Source: Rhizophlyctis rosea
Taxonomy: Eukaryota > Chytridiomycota > Chytridiomycetes > Rhizophlyctidales > Rhizophlyctidaceae
NCBI GenBank assembly: GCA_027596075.1
Contig: JADGJC010000184.1
Location: 1 to 64,000, forward strand
Direction: 5' to 3'
Length of the DNA stretch: 64,000 nucleotides
This document shows positions 45,804 to 56,081 of this stretch, piece after piece. Positions within the stretch are counted from its first letter, which is position 1. Every line of letters begins with the position of its first letter. The notes under the pieces are model-generated. The model saw only the letters and a program-made list of their open reading frames with translations, did no database searches and had not been told where the DNA came from. The translations under genes and the position numbers were made by a program.

Positions 45804-48800
45804 ATGTCGTAAGTCAGCTGTCAATTTTGATTCTCATACACAGTCGTGTGGAAAGTTGGCTGATACAGTCAATTGTCCTTTAGAGAATCGGAGCAACATA
45901 TTGAGTTCCACAAGGAGATCGAAGCTGCTGTATCGGATATAGAGGTTGGGTCCACAGCAGCTATATTGGAGCGCATCCGACTAGCTCTGGATAATGCATC
46001 CGATGTGTCAAAAGTCCTCTACCATGCCCGTTTCAAGCGCCTCTGGATGCTCCTCGACGAAGTGCATACCGAAACTCCTGATGATGTTGACGTCAACGAG
46101 GCAGCGGCCTTAGAACATCTCGTCCATTGCGCAAACAACACCGGTTGGCTCTTACTTCACGTGAACTTGCCAGTTGAACTTCACAAATTGGAACAAGGAT
46201 ATCAGATCCCAGATTATATCCATGATGACATTGCGGAAACCGCCCGGAGGGAACTCCAAAGCATGCAGAGAAATGTCCAGCTTGCTGAAGCACTCATCAA
46301 GTCCGGCACCCGTGGGGACGCGGACGTTTCAGAACTGGATTCATCAGATGTCAAAATCTATTACGATCGTTCCTTCGGAGGTGGCGGGTTTGCGCGCGTT
46401 TACGCGGGAACATATCTGGGGAGACCTGTGGCGGTGAAGCAAGTGTTGAAAGGACTATCTGCGAGCTTTTATCGACCTGGCATTACGGAAGAAGAAAGTC
46501 TTTCGATCCTGGCAGAAGAGGCTCGTCGTGAATGTGCGATTCTGGACAAGCTGCAGCCGTCGCCTCACACGATTGCGGTGGAGGGCTTCTGCATTAAGGA
46601 TGGCAAGCCATGTATCATAATGGAAGAAGCTCATATGTCATTGGCACAAAGATTGGAAACCGTGCCCCTGCTGAAATGGAGAGAGAAGATGACATTGCTA
46701 CGTGATGTTGGCTTGGCATTGGTTAGTCCTGTGCATTCCCTTTCTGCTGGTGAGGGATCATGAACTAACACTCTCGCCCAATGTCAGGACTATATGCACT
46801 CCTGTCAACTCATTCACAGGGATCTCAAACCCAAGAATATTCTCATTGACAGACGTGGCCGCGCTAAGATTGCGGATGTCGGGGGTGAGTTCAATGAACA
46901 GCTTTTGATGAAATGGTGCGTATCCCTGACCGAATTCTCGTTCGTAGGTGCCGCATCCACCGTATCCATCGCCCATCAGACACCTGTTTACACTCCAGGC
47001 TATGCGCCTCTTACTTCGTCTGCCACCTTTGGGAACGACATCTACGCCTTCGGCATGATTATGGGAGATATCGCGCAAGGTCCGCTCCCGAACCCACTTG
47101 GCATAATACAAAGAGCTTGCTTAAGTCAAAGCATTGATGCTTCCACATTGACGGCTGCTTTGATGACTGTGCATATGGACCACACGAAGTGGGATCAAGC
47201 AGCAGAAACACCACTGCCGAGGAACACGCGACCCAGGAGTACAGTATCAGTTCTGAGCCGTGTTGACTTCGGTAAATCCAAGGTATGAAAGCTATGCTGC
47301 ATTCCAAGAAGGAACGCTCGTCAAAGATGAAAACTCACATGCAGCTATTTCCATAGATTCGATATGGAGCGCGTCTTTCTTCATCATTCACTACTACCTC
47401 CCATGCCAGTTCCGTCGTTGATGACAATTCGTGTCCCCGCACCGATTCTGCGTATGCGCCAGCAGGAGTCTCGGAAGTGCAATCAGCTGCTTTCGACGAA
47501 GTGCAATCATCAACTTCTGAGGAAGTGCAACCGCCGCCTTCTGAGGAAGTGCAACCGTCCACTTCTGAGGAACCAGATGAGGAGGATGCCGAAACCCTGT
47601 ACCAGACAGCTCTAAGTCACGACAAAGCCATGGATTTCGCGAAGGGTTTCGAGCATTTCCATAAAGCAGCAGAACTTGGATGTGCTGATGCCCAGAACCA
47701 ACTCGGAAACTGTTATTATCACGGCAAGGGCGTGGAGAGGGATGAAAGACTCGCCGCTATATGGTATCGAATGGCGGCAGATCAGGGTTGCGTGAGGGGC
47801 ATCCGCAGCTTGGGCGACTGTTACCGATTTGGTGTTGGTGTTGAAAAGGACACTCATCGAGGGGTGAAGCTAATTCAACAGGCGGCTGATCGTGGTGATG
47901 GTGTGGCTATGTGCTCTCTGGCATTTGGGTATCGGAACGGATCGGGGTTGATCAAAGATCCGGAGAAGGGCGGGGCGTTGTTTCAGCAAGCAATGGAGGT
48001 TTTGGAGAGCACGGCAAGTGAAGGCGATCTGGAAGACATGCAAGCGTTGGGCCATTGCTACCGCTTCGGAGGGGATGGGACGGATGTAGCTAAGCTCAAA
48101 GCAGTTGAATGGTATCAGAAAGCTGCAAATCGAGGGAGCGTCGATGGGATGATTGCATTGGGAGACTGGCTTTGTTTCGCGTGGTGCCCGTATGAGGGTC
48201 GTGGAATGGATGTGGTGAAGGGAGTGGAGTGGTATCAACAGGCGGCGAAGCTTGGGTTCACAAACGCCTATATCGCTCTAGGCGGCTGCTATTATTATGG
48301 GGTGGGTGTTGAAAGGGATCTCATGATGGCTGTTGATTGGTGGCGGAAGGCGGCCGAATGCGGCAAAACTGAAGCGCAGCACGAACTTGCTTTCTGTTAC
48401 TTCAAGGGACACGGCGTCGTAAAAGATCACAAAGCGGCGGTCAAGTGGTGGTTGAAGGCCGCCGCAGGGGGGAGCGAAAAAGCACGGTATCAAATGGCTC
48501 TTCGCTACTATTCCGGAGAAGGTGTGAGGAGGGATACATCAATGGCGATTCAGTGGTGGCAGACAGGGGCGGAGCGTGGGTTCGCGCCCGCTCAACGGGA
48601 AATCGGACGACGGCATCTGTCTGGAGATGGAGTAGCACCGGATTCTCGATTGGCAGCCAAATGGTTTCGGAAAGCGGCCGATCAGAAAGACAAATTTGCT
48701 CAGTATGAATTAGGACGTTGCTATCTCGATGGGAAGGGTGTGGAAAAGGACGAACGGAAAGGGTTGGAACTGCTCAGAGCCGCAGCGGACCAAGGGAATG

Positions 48801-49768
48801 GAAAAGCCCAGATTTATCTAGGAAATCTCTTTTTCGAAGGGAATCGAGTGGGAAAGAATTATGAGCAAGCGGTCCGTTGGTACGACAGGGCTGCAGGAAA
48901 CGGGAACATGAATGGACAGAACATGTTAGGTTGGTGCTACCAGCATGGATATGGTGTGCAGCAGGACTACGGAAAAGCCGCTGTGTGGTACCAAAGGGCA
49001 GCGGATCAACAATACTCTACTGCGCAGAACAACCTGGGTCATTTATACTTGATTGGAAACGGTGGGGGGGAAAACTATAGGAAAGCTGTCGAATACTTCC
49101 GGAGGGCCGCCGATCAAGGGAACCCGAGTGGACAAGAAGGGCTCGGTTTATGCTATCAGTACGGACACGGCGTCGAACAAGATTATGTTAAAGCCGTTGA
49201 TTGGTTTTCAAAGGCGGCGACTCGGGGAAACGCGAGCGGACAGAGCTGGCTTGCAGCGTGCTACTTTTACGGAAAGGGTGTAGACAGGGATTATGCGAAA
49301 GCCGTTAAGTGGTACCGGAAGGCCGCAGATCACGGGAATTTGGACGCTTTGTTTAGTCTTGGTCTTTGCTATCTGAAGGGCCAAGGGGTAACTAAAGATG
49401 AGAAGATCGCTATTGAGCTTTTGCAAAAGGCTGCAGATCTTGGCTTGGAGAATGCCCAGCGTTGGTTAGCACGCCGAGCAAAAAGCGCGGAGAATAACGG
49501 TCAACAGCGCGAATATGCCGGTAACAGAAATGTACCAAATCCCATACTTACGCAGCCGGTTCCTTCTCGCACGACACCCACTCCCCAACGAAACAGTGCC
49601 TCTATCATCTCGTCGCCACTCGATTCCCCGCCCTATTTAAAGTTCTTGTGGAGTTGCCCCAGACCATCATGTTCGGCTTATAATTTCCGGACCAAAAATG
49701 TGTGCGCCCAATGTGGTACGCAACAACCCCCAGAGTCCACCGTCGATGTCTTTTCAATGCAGGAGTGA
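45804..49768 (+). CDS. Protein kinase - Sel1 repeats - RanBP2 zinc finger fusion
   Basis: The first coding exon is only five bases (ATGTC, 45804-45808, donor gtaagt) and joins AGAATCGGAG at 45883 to give MSESEQHIEF. Residues about 1-130 are a helical domain of four predicted helices. Then a protein kinase: glycine loop GGGGFARVYAGTYLGRPVAVKQV, catalytic HRDLKPKNILI, and IADVG in place of DFG. A Ser/Glu/Pro linker with short repeats (about 47490-47580) follows. Sixteen Sel1 repeats run from about residue 430 to 1090, of the type AAVWYQRAADQ...LGHLY. A C-terminal RanBP2-type finger WSCPRPSCSAYNFRTKNVCAQC ends the protein, stop at 49766. TKL-type kinase-Sel1 proteins are expanded in some early-diverging fungi. 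The helical N-terminus recalls, but is not shown to be, the four-helix domain of MLKL-type proteins. Confidence 0.85.
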
Positions 49769-50457
49769 TGGGTACCATTCCGGTGACATTGGGATTAACG
49801 GTGATGGGTGGAAGAGACTCAAGTCCGCAAAGGAGTCAGGAAAGTCAGGCAAAGTGGGGATGGGGGGAATAGTGTAACGGGCTCGCAGGGCTTGGTAAAT
49901 TTCGGCCTCACTGTGTCTATCGCAAGGTGTACTTCATGCACTGGCAGTTGTGGAAATTGCATCAACGTCATGCTTCATCCATGTCTGGGTTGGGCGAATT
50001 TTGTGGGGCGCCAGTCTCTGGAACTAAACATACAAATATCGTGCATGTATAAGAATACCCATTTCGGTTCCAAGACTCCGGAATTTCGGTTTTTTATCCC
50101 ACGATTAGATTGTTCATTTACTTATTTTCGGGTGTAGGCCCGTGAAATGCATATATCTTTATATGTAATGCTTGGGGTCTAATGCGATGGTCGGCATTGT
50201 GCCGTTTGTGTGGCTTGGAAGACCCGCACGGTACCAAGAGTCCGCCATCCGAGTATGTTCCTTTCAAACGCCATCTTCATCAACTCATCGTGATAGACAG
50301 CGATCCTACTTTTCTTTTCGACTGCTGCTGCAGGTTGCTACGTACTTCATAGATCACTGTCAATTCGACTCTTACCCGCGGGTCATTTACGCCACTCCAA
50401 CTTGGCTTTCAGTCTGTACCGATCATATTCCACCTGTCGTCCACCACGAAGCAAACC
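49769..50457. other. Intergenic, no supportable gene
   Basis: About 690 bp. T-rich 3' flank of the kinase gene, then the 5' flank of the ankyrin gene. No domain-bearing frame. Confidence 0.4.
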
Positions 50458-51606
50458 ATGGTTCCCACAGAATCTTCGACGTCCTTGGATACCTGGTATC
50501 CCGTCTGGGCGTCTTTGTTTGAGCAGGATGGAATTCCCCCACCATCACTTCCAACGGTCCCTCTCACCCCCTTTCCCTCTGGCTTTCCGCAAGAAATCAT
50601 TCGGATGATCGCCCGCACCTCTGGTCCAAAGACCTCCAGGAAAATACGCCGGACCGACAAAGCGAACCTCTGTCTCATTTCTCCAACCGACCTGACCTAC
50701 GCCGAAGCCGGCTGGCGCACCTCCGAATACGGTCTCCGTGAATGCTGGTTTTGGGCAGTCAACAACGACCATTCCGTCATCGTCAATGCATACATCCGTG
50801 ACGTTTCGAAAAGCGACCTGGCTTGCGCGCTGATACTCGCTTGTCAAAACGGCAACCTGTCTCTGGTGCAGTACTTTCTGAAGGCTGGGGGGTCAGAACT
50901 TGGCAAACGGCTCAATACGGCGTTGTGGTTTGCGGCTTGGAAAGGTCACGCGGAAGTGGTGGAAACCTTGCTGGGCAGTGGAATTGTGCGGCACGGCCAA
51001 GCTGACCTCAATGTGGCCCTTCGAGACGCCGCGAAAGGCCACAGATTTGGTACAATTTGGGCTCTCGTTTCAGCAGGTGCAGATGTTCAGATTCGTGGGA
51101 ACGACGCGTTGATGGCAGCAGTCAGGGAATCCCACATCGATGGACTGAAAGTGCTTCTGAAAAACGGATTTAGCCGTTTCGCCTTTGGGCGGTGGGACAA
51201 TATCTTTGAGAGGGACCCTTTGGCGTATGCAGTAATGAAAGGGCTTGTCGATGTGGTGCAAACGCTTTTGGAAGCAGGGGGTGGATCGTTCTGGGGTTTA
51301 CGCGGTCTACTTTCTGACGCAGCATTTCACGGCCATGTCGGAGTTGTACGCCTGCTGTTGGAAAGCGACGACCATGACTCGTCGGATCTCATTTGTGCAA
51401 CGGGGAAGGCGGCATGCAATGGCCATGCGGATATCGTGAAGCAGCTCCTAAAAGCCGGGGCGGATGTTCGGGACCCGGGTACAGGTTATGCTCTCGCCGT
51501 CGCCGAAGCTGGCAAGCACCACAAGGTGGTGGAAGTGCTTTTGGCGGCTGGGGTGGAAGCTTGCGAAGTCATGGATGTCATTGGGGGATTCGGTCTTGCT
51601 GCGTGA
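50458..51606 (+). CDS. Intronless ankyrin-repeat protein
   Basis: Single 382-residue exon, unusual here because neighbours are intron-rich. Start MVPTESSTSLDTWYPVW at 50458. Residues about 38-60 (PSGFPQEIIRMIARTSGPK) look like an F-box remnant. From about residue 120 follow some eight ankyrin units: LACALILACQNGNLSLVQYFLKAGG, TALWFAAWKGHAEVVETLLGSG, VALRDAAKGHRFGTIWALVSAGAD, and so on to the end, LLAAGVEACEV. It has the same F-box/ankyrin plan as the gene at 40.8 kb, so the two may be paralogues. Likely a protein-binding adaptor. Target unknown. Confidence 0.85.
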   Translation: MVPTESSTSLDTWYPVWASLFEQDGIPPPSLPTVPLTPFPSGFPQEIIRMIARTSGPKTSRKIRRTDKANLCLISPTDLTYAEAGWRTSEYGLRECWFWAVNNDHSVIVNAYIRDVSKSDLACALILACQNGNLSLVQYFLKAGGSELGKRLNTALWFAAWKGHAEVVETLLGSGIVRHGQADLNVALRDAAKGHRFGTIWALVSAGADVQIRGNDALMAAVRESHIDGLKVLLKNGFSRFAFGRWDNIFERDPLAYAVMKGLVDVVQTLLEAGGGSFWGLRGLLSDAAFHGHVGVVRLLLESDDHDSSDLICATGKAACNGHADIVKQLLKAGADVRDPGTGYALAVAEAGKHHKVVEVLLAAGVEACEVMDVIGGFGLAA

Positions 51607-52066
51607 AATCGCCTATGGAAGTTTGGCTCATCCAATACCCGAGCGCATTTCGACATGTGCTTCCCTTCCTGCAAATAGTGGCATTTCATAACATTTCTTT
51701 TTGCACTCGCCATTCACATTAGCACCCCGAGACTAGAATGTTCGGATCAGCTTGAACCGTCGCGAATCGTGACATGGGAAAGGAAGGAAGCAAAAAGTTG
51801 GACGTTGCTCATTTGTATCATTGTTGTGATTGCTGTGTTTGAATTAGTACCATCGTTTTCATTGCATTCTGCCGTTTGGAAGCGACCGTTGTGATTGTTA
51901 ATCGAAATTACATAAAGGGGAAGGATGAACCACCGAATCGCCCGCAATTCGGGGGTGTAATCTCACTGCCTCCCCTACTATTCACAGGATGTTCACAACT
52001 TACACTCTGCGAAGCAATCAAAGGTACATTATACACACAACTACAAGATCATGATACATACATACA
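51607..52066. other. Convergent 3' interval
   Basis: About 460 bp between two stops facing each other. T-rich, no gene visible. Confidence 0.4.
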
Positions 52067-53834
52067 TTATTTGGGGATAAGTCTTTCTTCCGATTGACTT
52101 GCCCGCAGTCCAGATCCTCCCGCAACCTCCAATCCAGACGACAACGAAGCCGTCTCCCCACCCGTCGACATCCCACTCGTCGTGTATGTCGACGACGTAG
52201 TATAATCCGAATCATACTCCGAATCATAGTCCGAATCAAACTCTCCCTCCTCCACCCCACCAATCCTCTCCTCCTCCTCCTTCATCGCCCCACTGATGTC
52301 CCCACCACCCGGAACCTTCTCAGCCACAGGTCCAGCCGCAACCCCCTCATCCCCACCCGCATCCGCCGCAGTCCCCAACGCAATAGCGCCAGCCGCCGCA
52401 CTAATCCTCGCACTCTTCCTCGTCTTCTTCCTCCCCTCAGCACCACCACCACCACCCTCACCCTTCTGCTTCCTCCTCGCACTCTCCTTCGCATGTCTCC
52501 TCCTCCTATTACTCCTCACAATCCCCGGCGCCTCCTTAATATCATGCAAAAAGTCATGCGGACTAAGTGCATCCCCCATAGCCAACAACACCGGCGTCTT
52601 CAACTGATACTCCAACTCCCCACCTCCCTTCGCCTCTGCACCTCCCACTCTCCCTTTGCCCTTCCTCCCATCCGTAGACCCAACAGGTCGCAGCACGAAT
52701 TCCCTCCACCCAAAGGCTTTCAAGTGGATGCCGGCCGCTACGACCATTTCGAAGCAGACTAGGAAGTTTTGGATGAGTGTTGAGACGTCTTCGGCGGATA
52801 TTTGGCCGATGGGTTTTAGGACTCCGGCGGTGTTGAGGAGGGAGAGGACGATGGATTGGAAGAAGGCGAAGAAGATGACGAATTTTACTGCTATCATCTG
52901 GGTGTTTTCGCACAAGTTGGTCAGTGGTAAGTTAATCATGTCGAAGGTGTGAAGTGTGGTATTTGGTGGAGTAGTCTTACCTTCCACAGCGGTTGGTGCT
53001 CCTTGATGTCATTGTGAATAGTGAAATAGAACGTGAAGAGACCGTACACAGCTACGGTGGAGGAAATGAAGTTGATGGCTGTGATCCAGAACTGGCCGTG
53101 CTTTGGGGAACCGGAAAGAGGGCAGAGCGCGTGGAAGTAGTTCAATATGAAGGCAATGATGGTTGCTGTGGGACTGTCATTGAGGCATTAGTATCAGGGT
53201 TTGTCGATACTTCTCGTACAATGCACTGCTAGCTTTAACTTACCGCAATGCGACATACTGCAAGCACAGCAGTCTTACGGTAACAAGGAACGTCTGTCCA
53301 CTAGGGTTGATTGAAAAGCAACAAAAGGGTGCCAGAACCTTTTGTTTTGGTTTGCCCTTCAACCTCTTGACCTGCTCCTGGAAGCTGCCGGCAAAGTAGT
53401 TCTGGAGAAGCACAAAGAAGGCGTATACGACAAATGCTTCGTAGCAGTCTCGGACAATGTCAATGTATGGAGCGAGCCAGAAAAGGCGGAAGGAAAGGCA
53501 GGAGCCTATGGTGTAGATGGGAACCATGAGGAGAATGCGGACAATCCATGCTTGATATTTTGGTTTCCAGTAGTATTGGAAGTGTTTGTACTGTTGCGGG
53601 AAATATGGAGGAAACGGTCATGAGTCAGTTAATAGGGTTCGGAGTGGCTACGAGCTTGACGAACAAAAAGTTGGGATGGTAACGTACACATAGCCAGAAG
53701 GATAGACCCGAGGAGAGCACTGAGAGAACGACAGTAATATAGAAGCCAATTTCAAGTGTGGAGAACCCGCTTTGGTCTTTGTCCCAGGAGGGACCGTGTA
53801 AAGGCTCACACTCATCGTGGCCTGGCTCAGACAT
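52067..53834 (-). CDS. TMEM184 / OST-alpha family membrane protein
   Basis: Start MSEPGHDECEPLHGPSW at 53834. First membrane segment IGFYITVVLSVLSSGLSFWL. Exons then give HFQYYWKPKYQAWIVRILLMVPIYTIGSCLS, RDCYEAFVVYAFFVLLQNYFAG, FLVTVRLLCLQYVALR, PTATIIAFILNYFHA, FWITAINFISSTVAVYGLFTFYFTI and MIAVKFVIFFAFFQSIVLSLL. About seven membrane helices in all. The IVRIL.MVPIY and RDCYEAFVVY signatures are diagnostic of this family (DUF300). A long cytosolic C-terminal tail (52680-52067) is basic then acidic, with repeated Asp/Ser/Tyr (DSDYDSEYDSDY). Family members are in organic solute transport (animals) or vacuolar/endosomal membranes (fungi, plants). Ends at 52067. Confidence 0.9.
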
Positions 53835-54249
53835 ATTGGGTCGAAGTTAAACTTCAATGCTAGGTGTTGGAAGTAGCACAGACAGAGTGCTTAATGCTCG
53901 GACGTAGTTATGGTCCGTTTATAGAAGATTGCAGTCTTCCATCCGGATGAGTGGAGTTTATGGAATGCCAAGAGGCCATGGAAGGAGGAGGTGAGGAAAG
54001 GGGTTTCATAGTGGCGGTGCAGGTGTTGACTTTGGTGTAACGTGTCGCGCCGTTTGGTGAAGCCTTTGAGTCAACGACTTTGATACACCACCATCTCTAA
54101 GCTGCATCCTTTACCCTTTCCACTCCGCAAGCGTGACTTGTACAGCTGCAATCTCAGGTGGAGTGAGGTTAAACGGAAAACGGCCTGGTCCGCACATTAC
54201 TAGCAGCTTCAGAAGGGTATAATATCCGGGGAGGTGAACCGTGTTGACA
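53835..54249. other. 5' flank of TMEM184-like gene
   Basis: About 410 bp with no gene. Upstream region of the minus-strand gene, ending where element R copy 2 begins. Confidence 0.35.
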
Positions 54250-54720
54250 TGGGGTTCAAAAATCCGTGCAAGACACCCGATTCAAATGCCACACCGTCAA
54301 CACATTCGCTTCAACACTGGACAGGCTACTACATATGCTCCCCTCTGCCTTTTTCCTGACTTGGGACAGGCACATGTTGCACGTGTGGTGGCATTAGAGC
54401 ATACGTGTGGACAACAGCCCAAAATTCTGAGGTCGCTGATGGATTCCACCTAACACCACTTAGTTCGTCAACAGCGCATCAACAGGGAACCTCTACCCGA
54501 ACCGGAATTTAGGTCCTGGAGTCTTTGCCCGTTGAGACTTCCCCAAGAGACTGAAGTCTCTCGTGAAAGTTAACGCTATCAGTGGGAGGGCAGGTACCAT
54601 AACTACTCAAAACACGCGTACTGAAAAGTGAGCAAGGGGCGAAGGGGGTGGTGGTTCTTTTATAGAGTTTGGGATGGGTCGGTGGGGCTGGTGATCCGAC
54701 TGCGCAAACAAAATTAGGGG
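54250..54720. repeat. Dispersed element R, copy 2
   Basis: Matches copy 1 (19430-19900) in ctctgcctt, cctgacttgggacagg (a CCTG/CAGG hairpin), ggtggcattag, ctctacccga, aggtcctggagtc, and the G-rich tail gaagggggtggtgg. Same orientation as copy 1. It stops just before the foldback satellite B. Confidence 0.6.
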
Positions 54721-54829
54721 TCGTGGCGAAGGCATGATCACCTGTGGACCTGCCAAACACAAACGTCATGGATGGACCTGCAATCACAGCTAATCACGGA
54801 CGTCATGGATGGACCACGAAATTGCTCCA

Positions 54830-55640
54830 TGACCAGAGTAACGCGATTGACAAAGCTACAAGATTTACGAGATTGACCTGAGAGAAGCAGAGGAAGCAGT
54901 TGGCTTCTTACTCTGCCATGATATAGCGCTATTTGGAAAGAAAGGGGGGTATAAAAAAGTATCGCACATGCCGATCTTCTCAACCCAACATACCCTCGAA
55001 AATCTCTGAGATTGCCATCCATTCATCAACCAAAACTGACCAATCGCAGAAAGAAGGGATTGACATGGGGAACATATGGTCAATCTTGGTAATCTTGTCA
55101 ATCCTCGTTACTTTTGTCAATCTTGTCAATCTTGACAATCCTTGCCACCTGTGTCGGTCAATCCCCGTTACTTTTGTCAATCTTATTATTCTTGTCAATC
55201 TCGGCAATCCTTGCTGATTGTGTCAATACCGTCATTCTCGTCAATCATGGTAATCTCATGGCTTGTCAATCTTGAGATTCTTGTTGATCCGGGCAATCCC
55301 GTGTGGTCCGTGTCACTCTCGTCAATCTTGGCCATCCCATGTTACTTCCGTCAATATGGGCAATCCCATGTTACTCTCGTCAATCTTGGCAATCCCTTGT
55401 CACTTCCGTCAATCTCACCAATCCTGATGATCTTGAGAATCAAGATTGACCAGAGTAACGGAGATTGATAAGATCACCAAGATTGACGACTGAAAAGATT
55501 GTCAAGAGGATGAAGATTGACGAGATTGCTAAGAGTTGACGACAAATGACATGGTTCAGATTGCCAAGAGTCCCAAGATTGACGAGATTAACAAAATCAA
55601 CGGGATTGACAGGATTGAAGGGAATAGATCGACAAGATTG
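54830..55640. repeat. Foldback satellite B (GTCAATC / GATTGAC)
   Basis: A short GATTGAC patch (54845-54880) and a unique spacer precede a block of GTCAATC words (about 55075-55430, e.g. cttgtcaatcttgtcaatc). At 55432-55444 the palindrome CTTGA-GAA-TCAAG marks a switch, and 55443-55640 is built from GATTGAC. Thus its two arms are inverted copies, as in satellite A but with the opposite arm order. Confidence 0.85.
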
Positions 55641-56081
55641 ACGGAATTTTGATTCCTCAAAGGCATAAAAGCAAGGCTCTGCCCTTCCTCAATCAACCGA
55701 ACCCCACCTGCTGGCACACATGTCGTCCTATGGCTTCAGAGACTGCATCTATGACAAATCTGGAGATGCTACTTAAAGAGATCATATCAACACTCAATGT
55801 CTATAACTGTCGGGACGGGGCGGAACGACGCATCTCCCGTTTTGTAATATAGCCACGTCATCATTTGAAGCTCGACTACTCGTTGCGAATACGTCCATTA
55901 ACAAGGGCAAAGGGTTGTCTGTGACAGTGGTACCAGCCCACAAAGGTATATCAAACATAGGACCTTTCACGTCTGCAAAAACCATCCAGCAACAATGTGC
56001 GTCTCCATAAATCTACCACAAATCTACCAATCGGAATCCAATCGCCAATCGCTCCATCACTTTATCTATCCCTGTATGATT
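55641..56081. other. 3' flank of the GH26 gene
   Basis: About 440 bp between satellite B and the GH26 stop codon. Short frames here have no recognisable domain. Confidence 0.35.

Noticed and set aside
52094..52762. 222-codon Arg-rich plus-strand frame
   Set aside because: Antisense shadow of the acidic and basic tail of the TMEM184-like gene.
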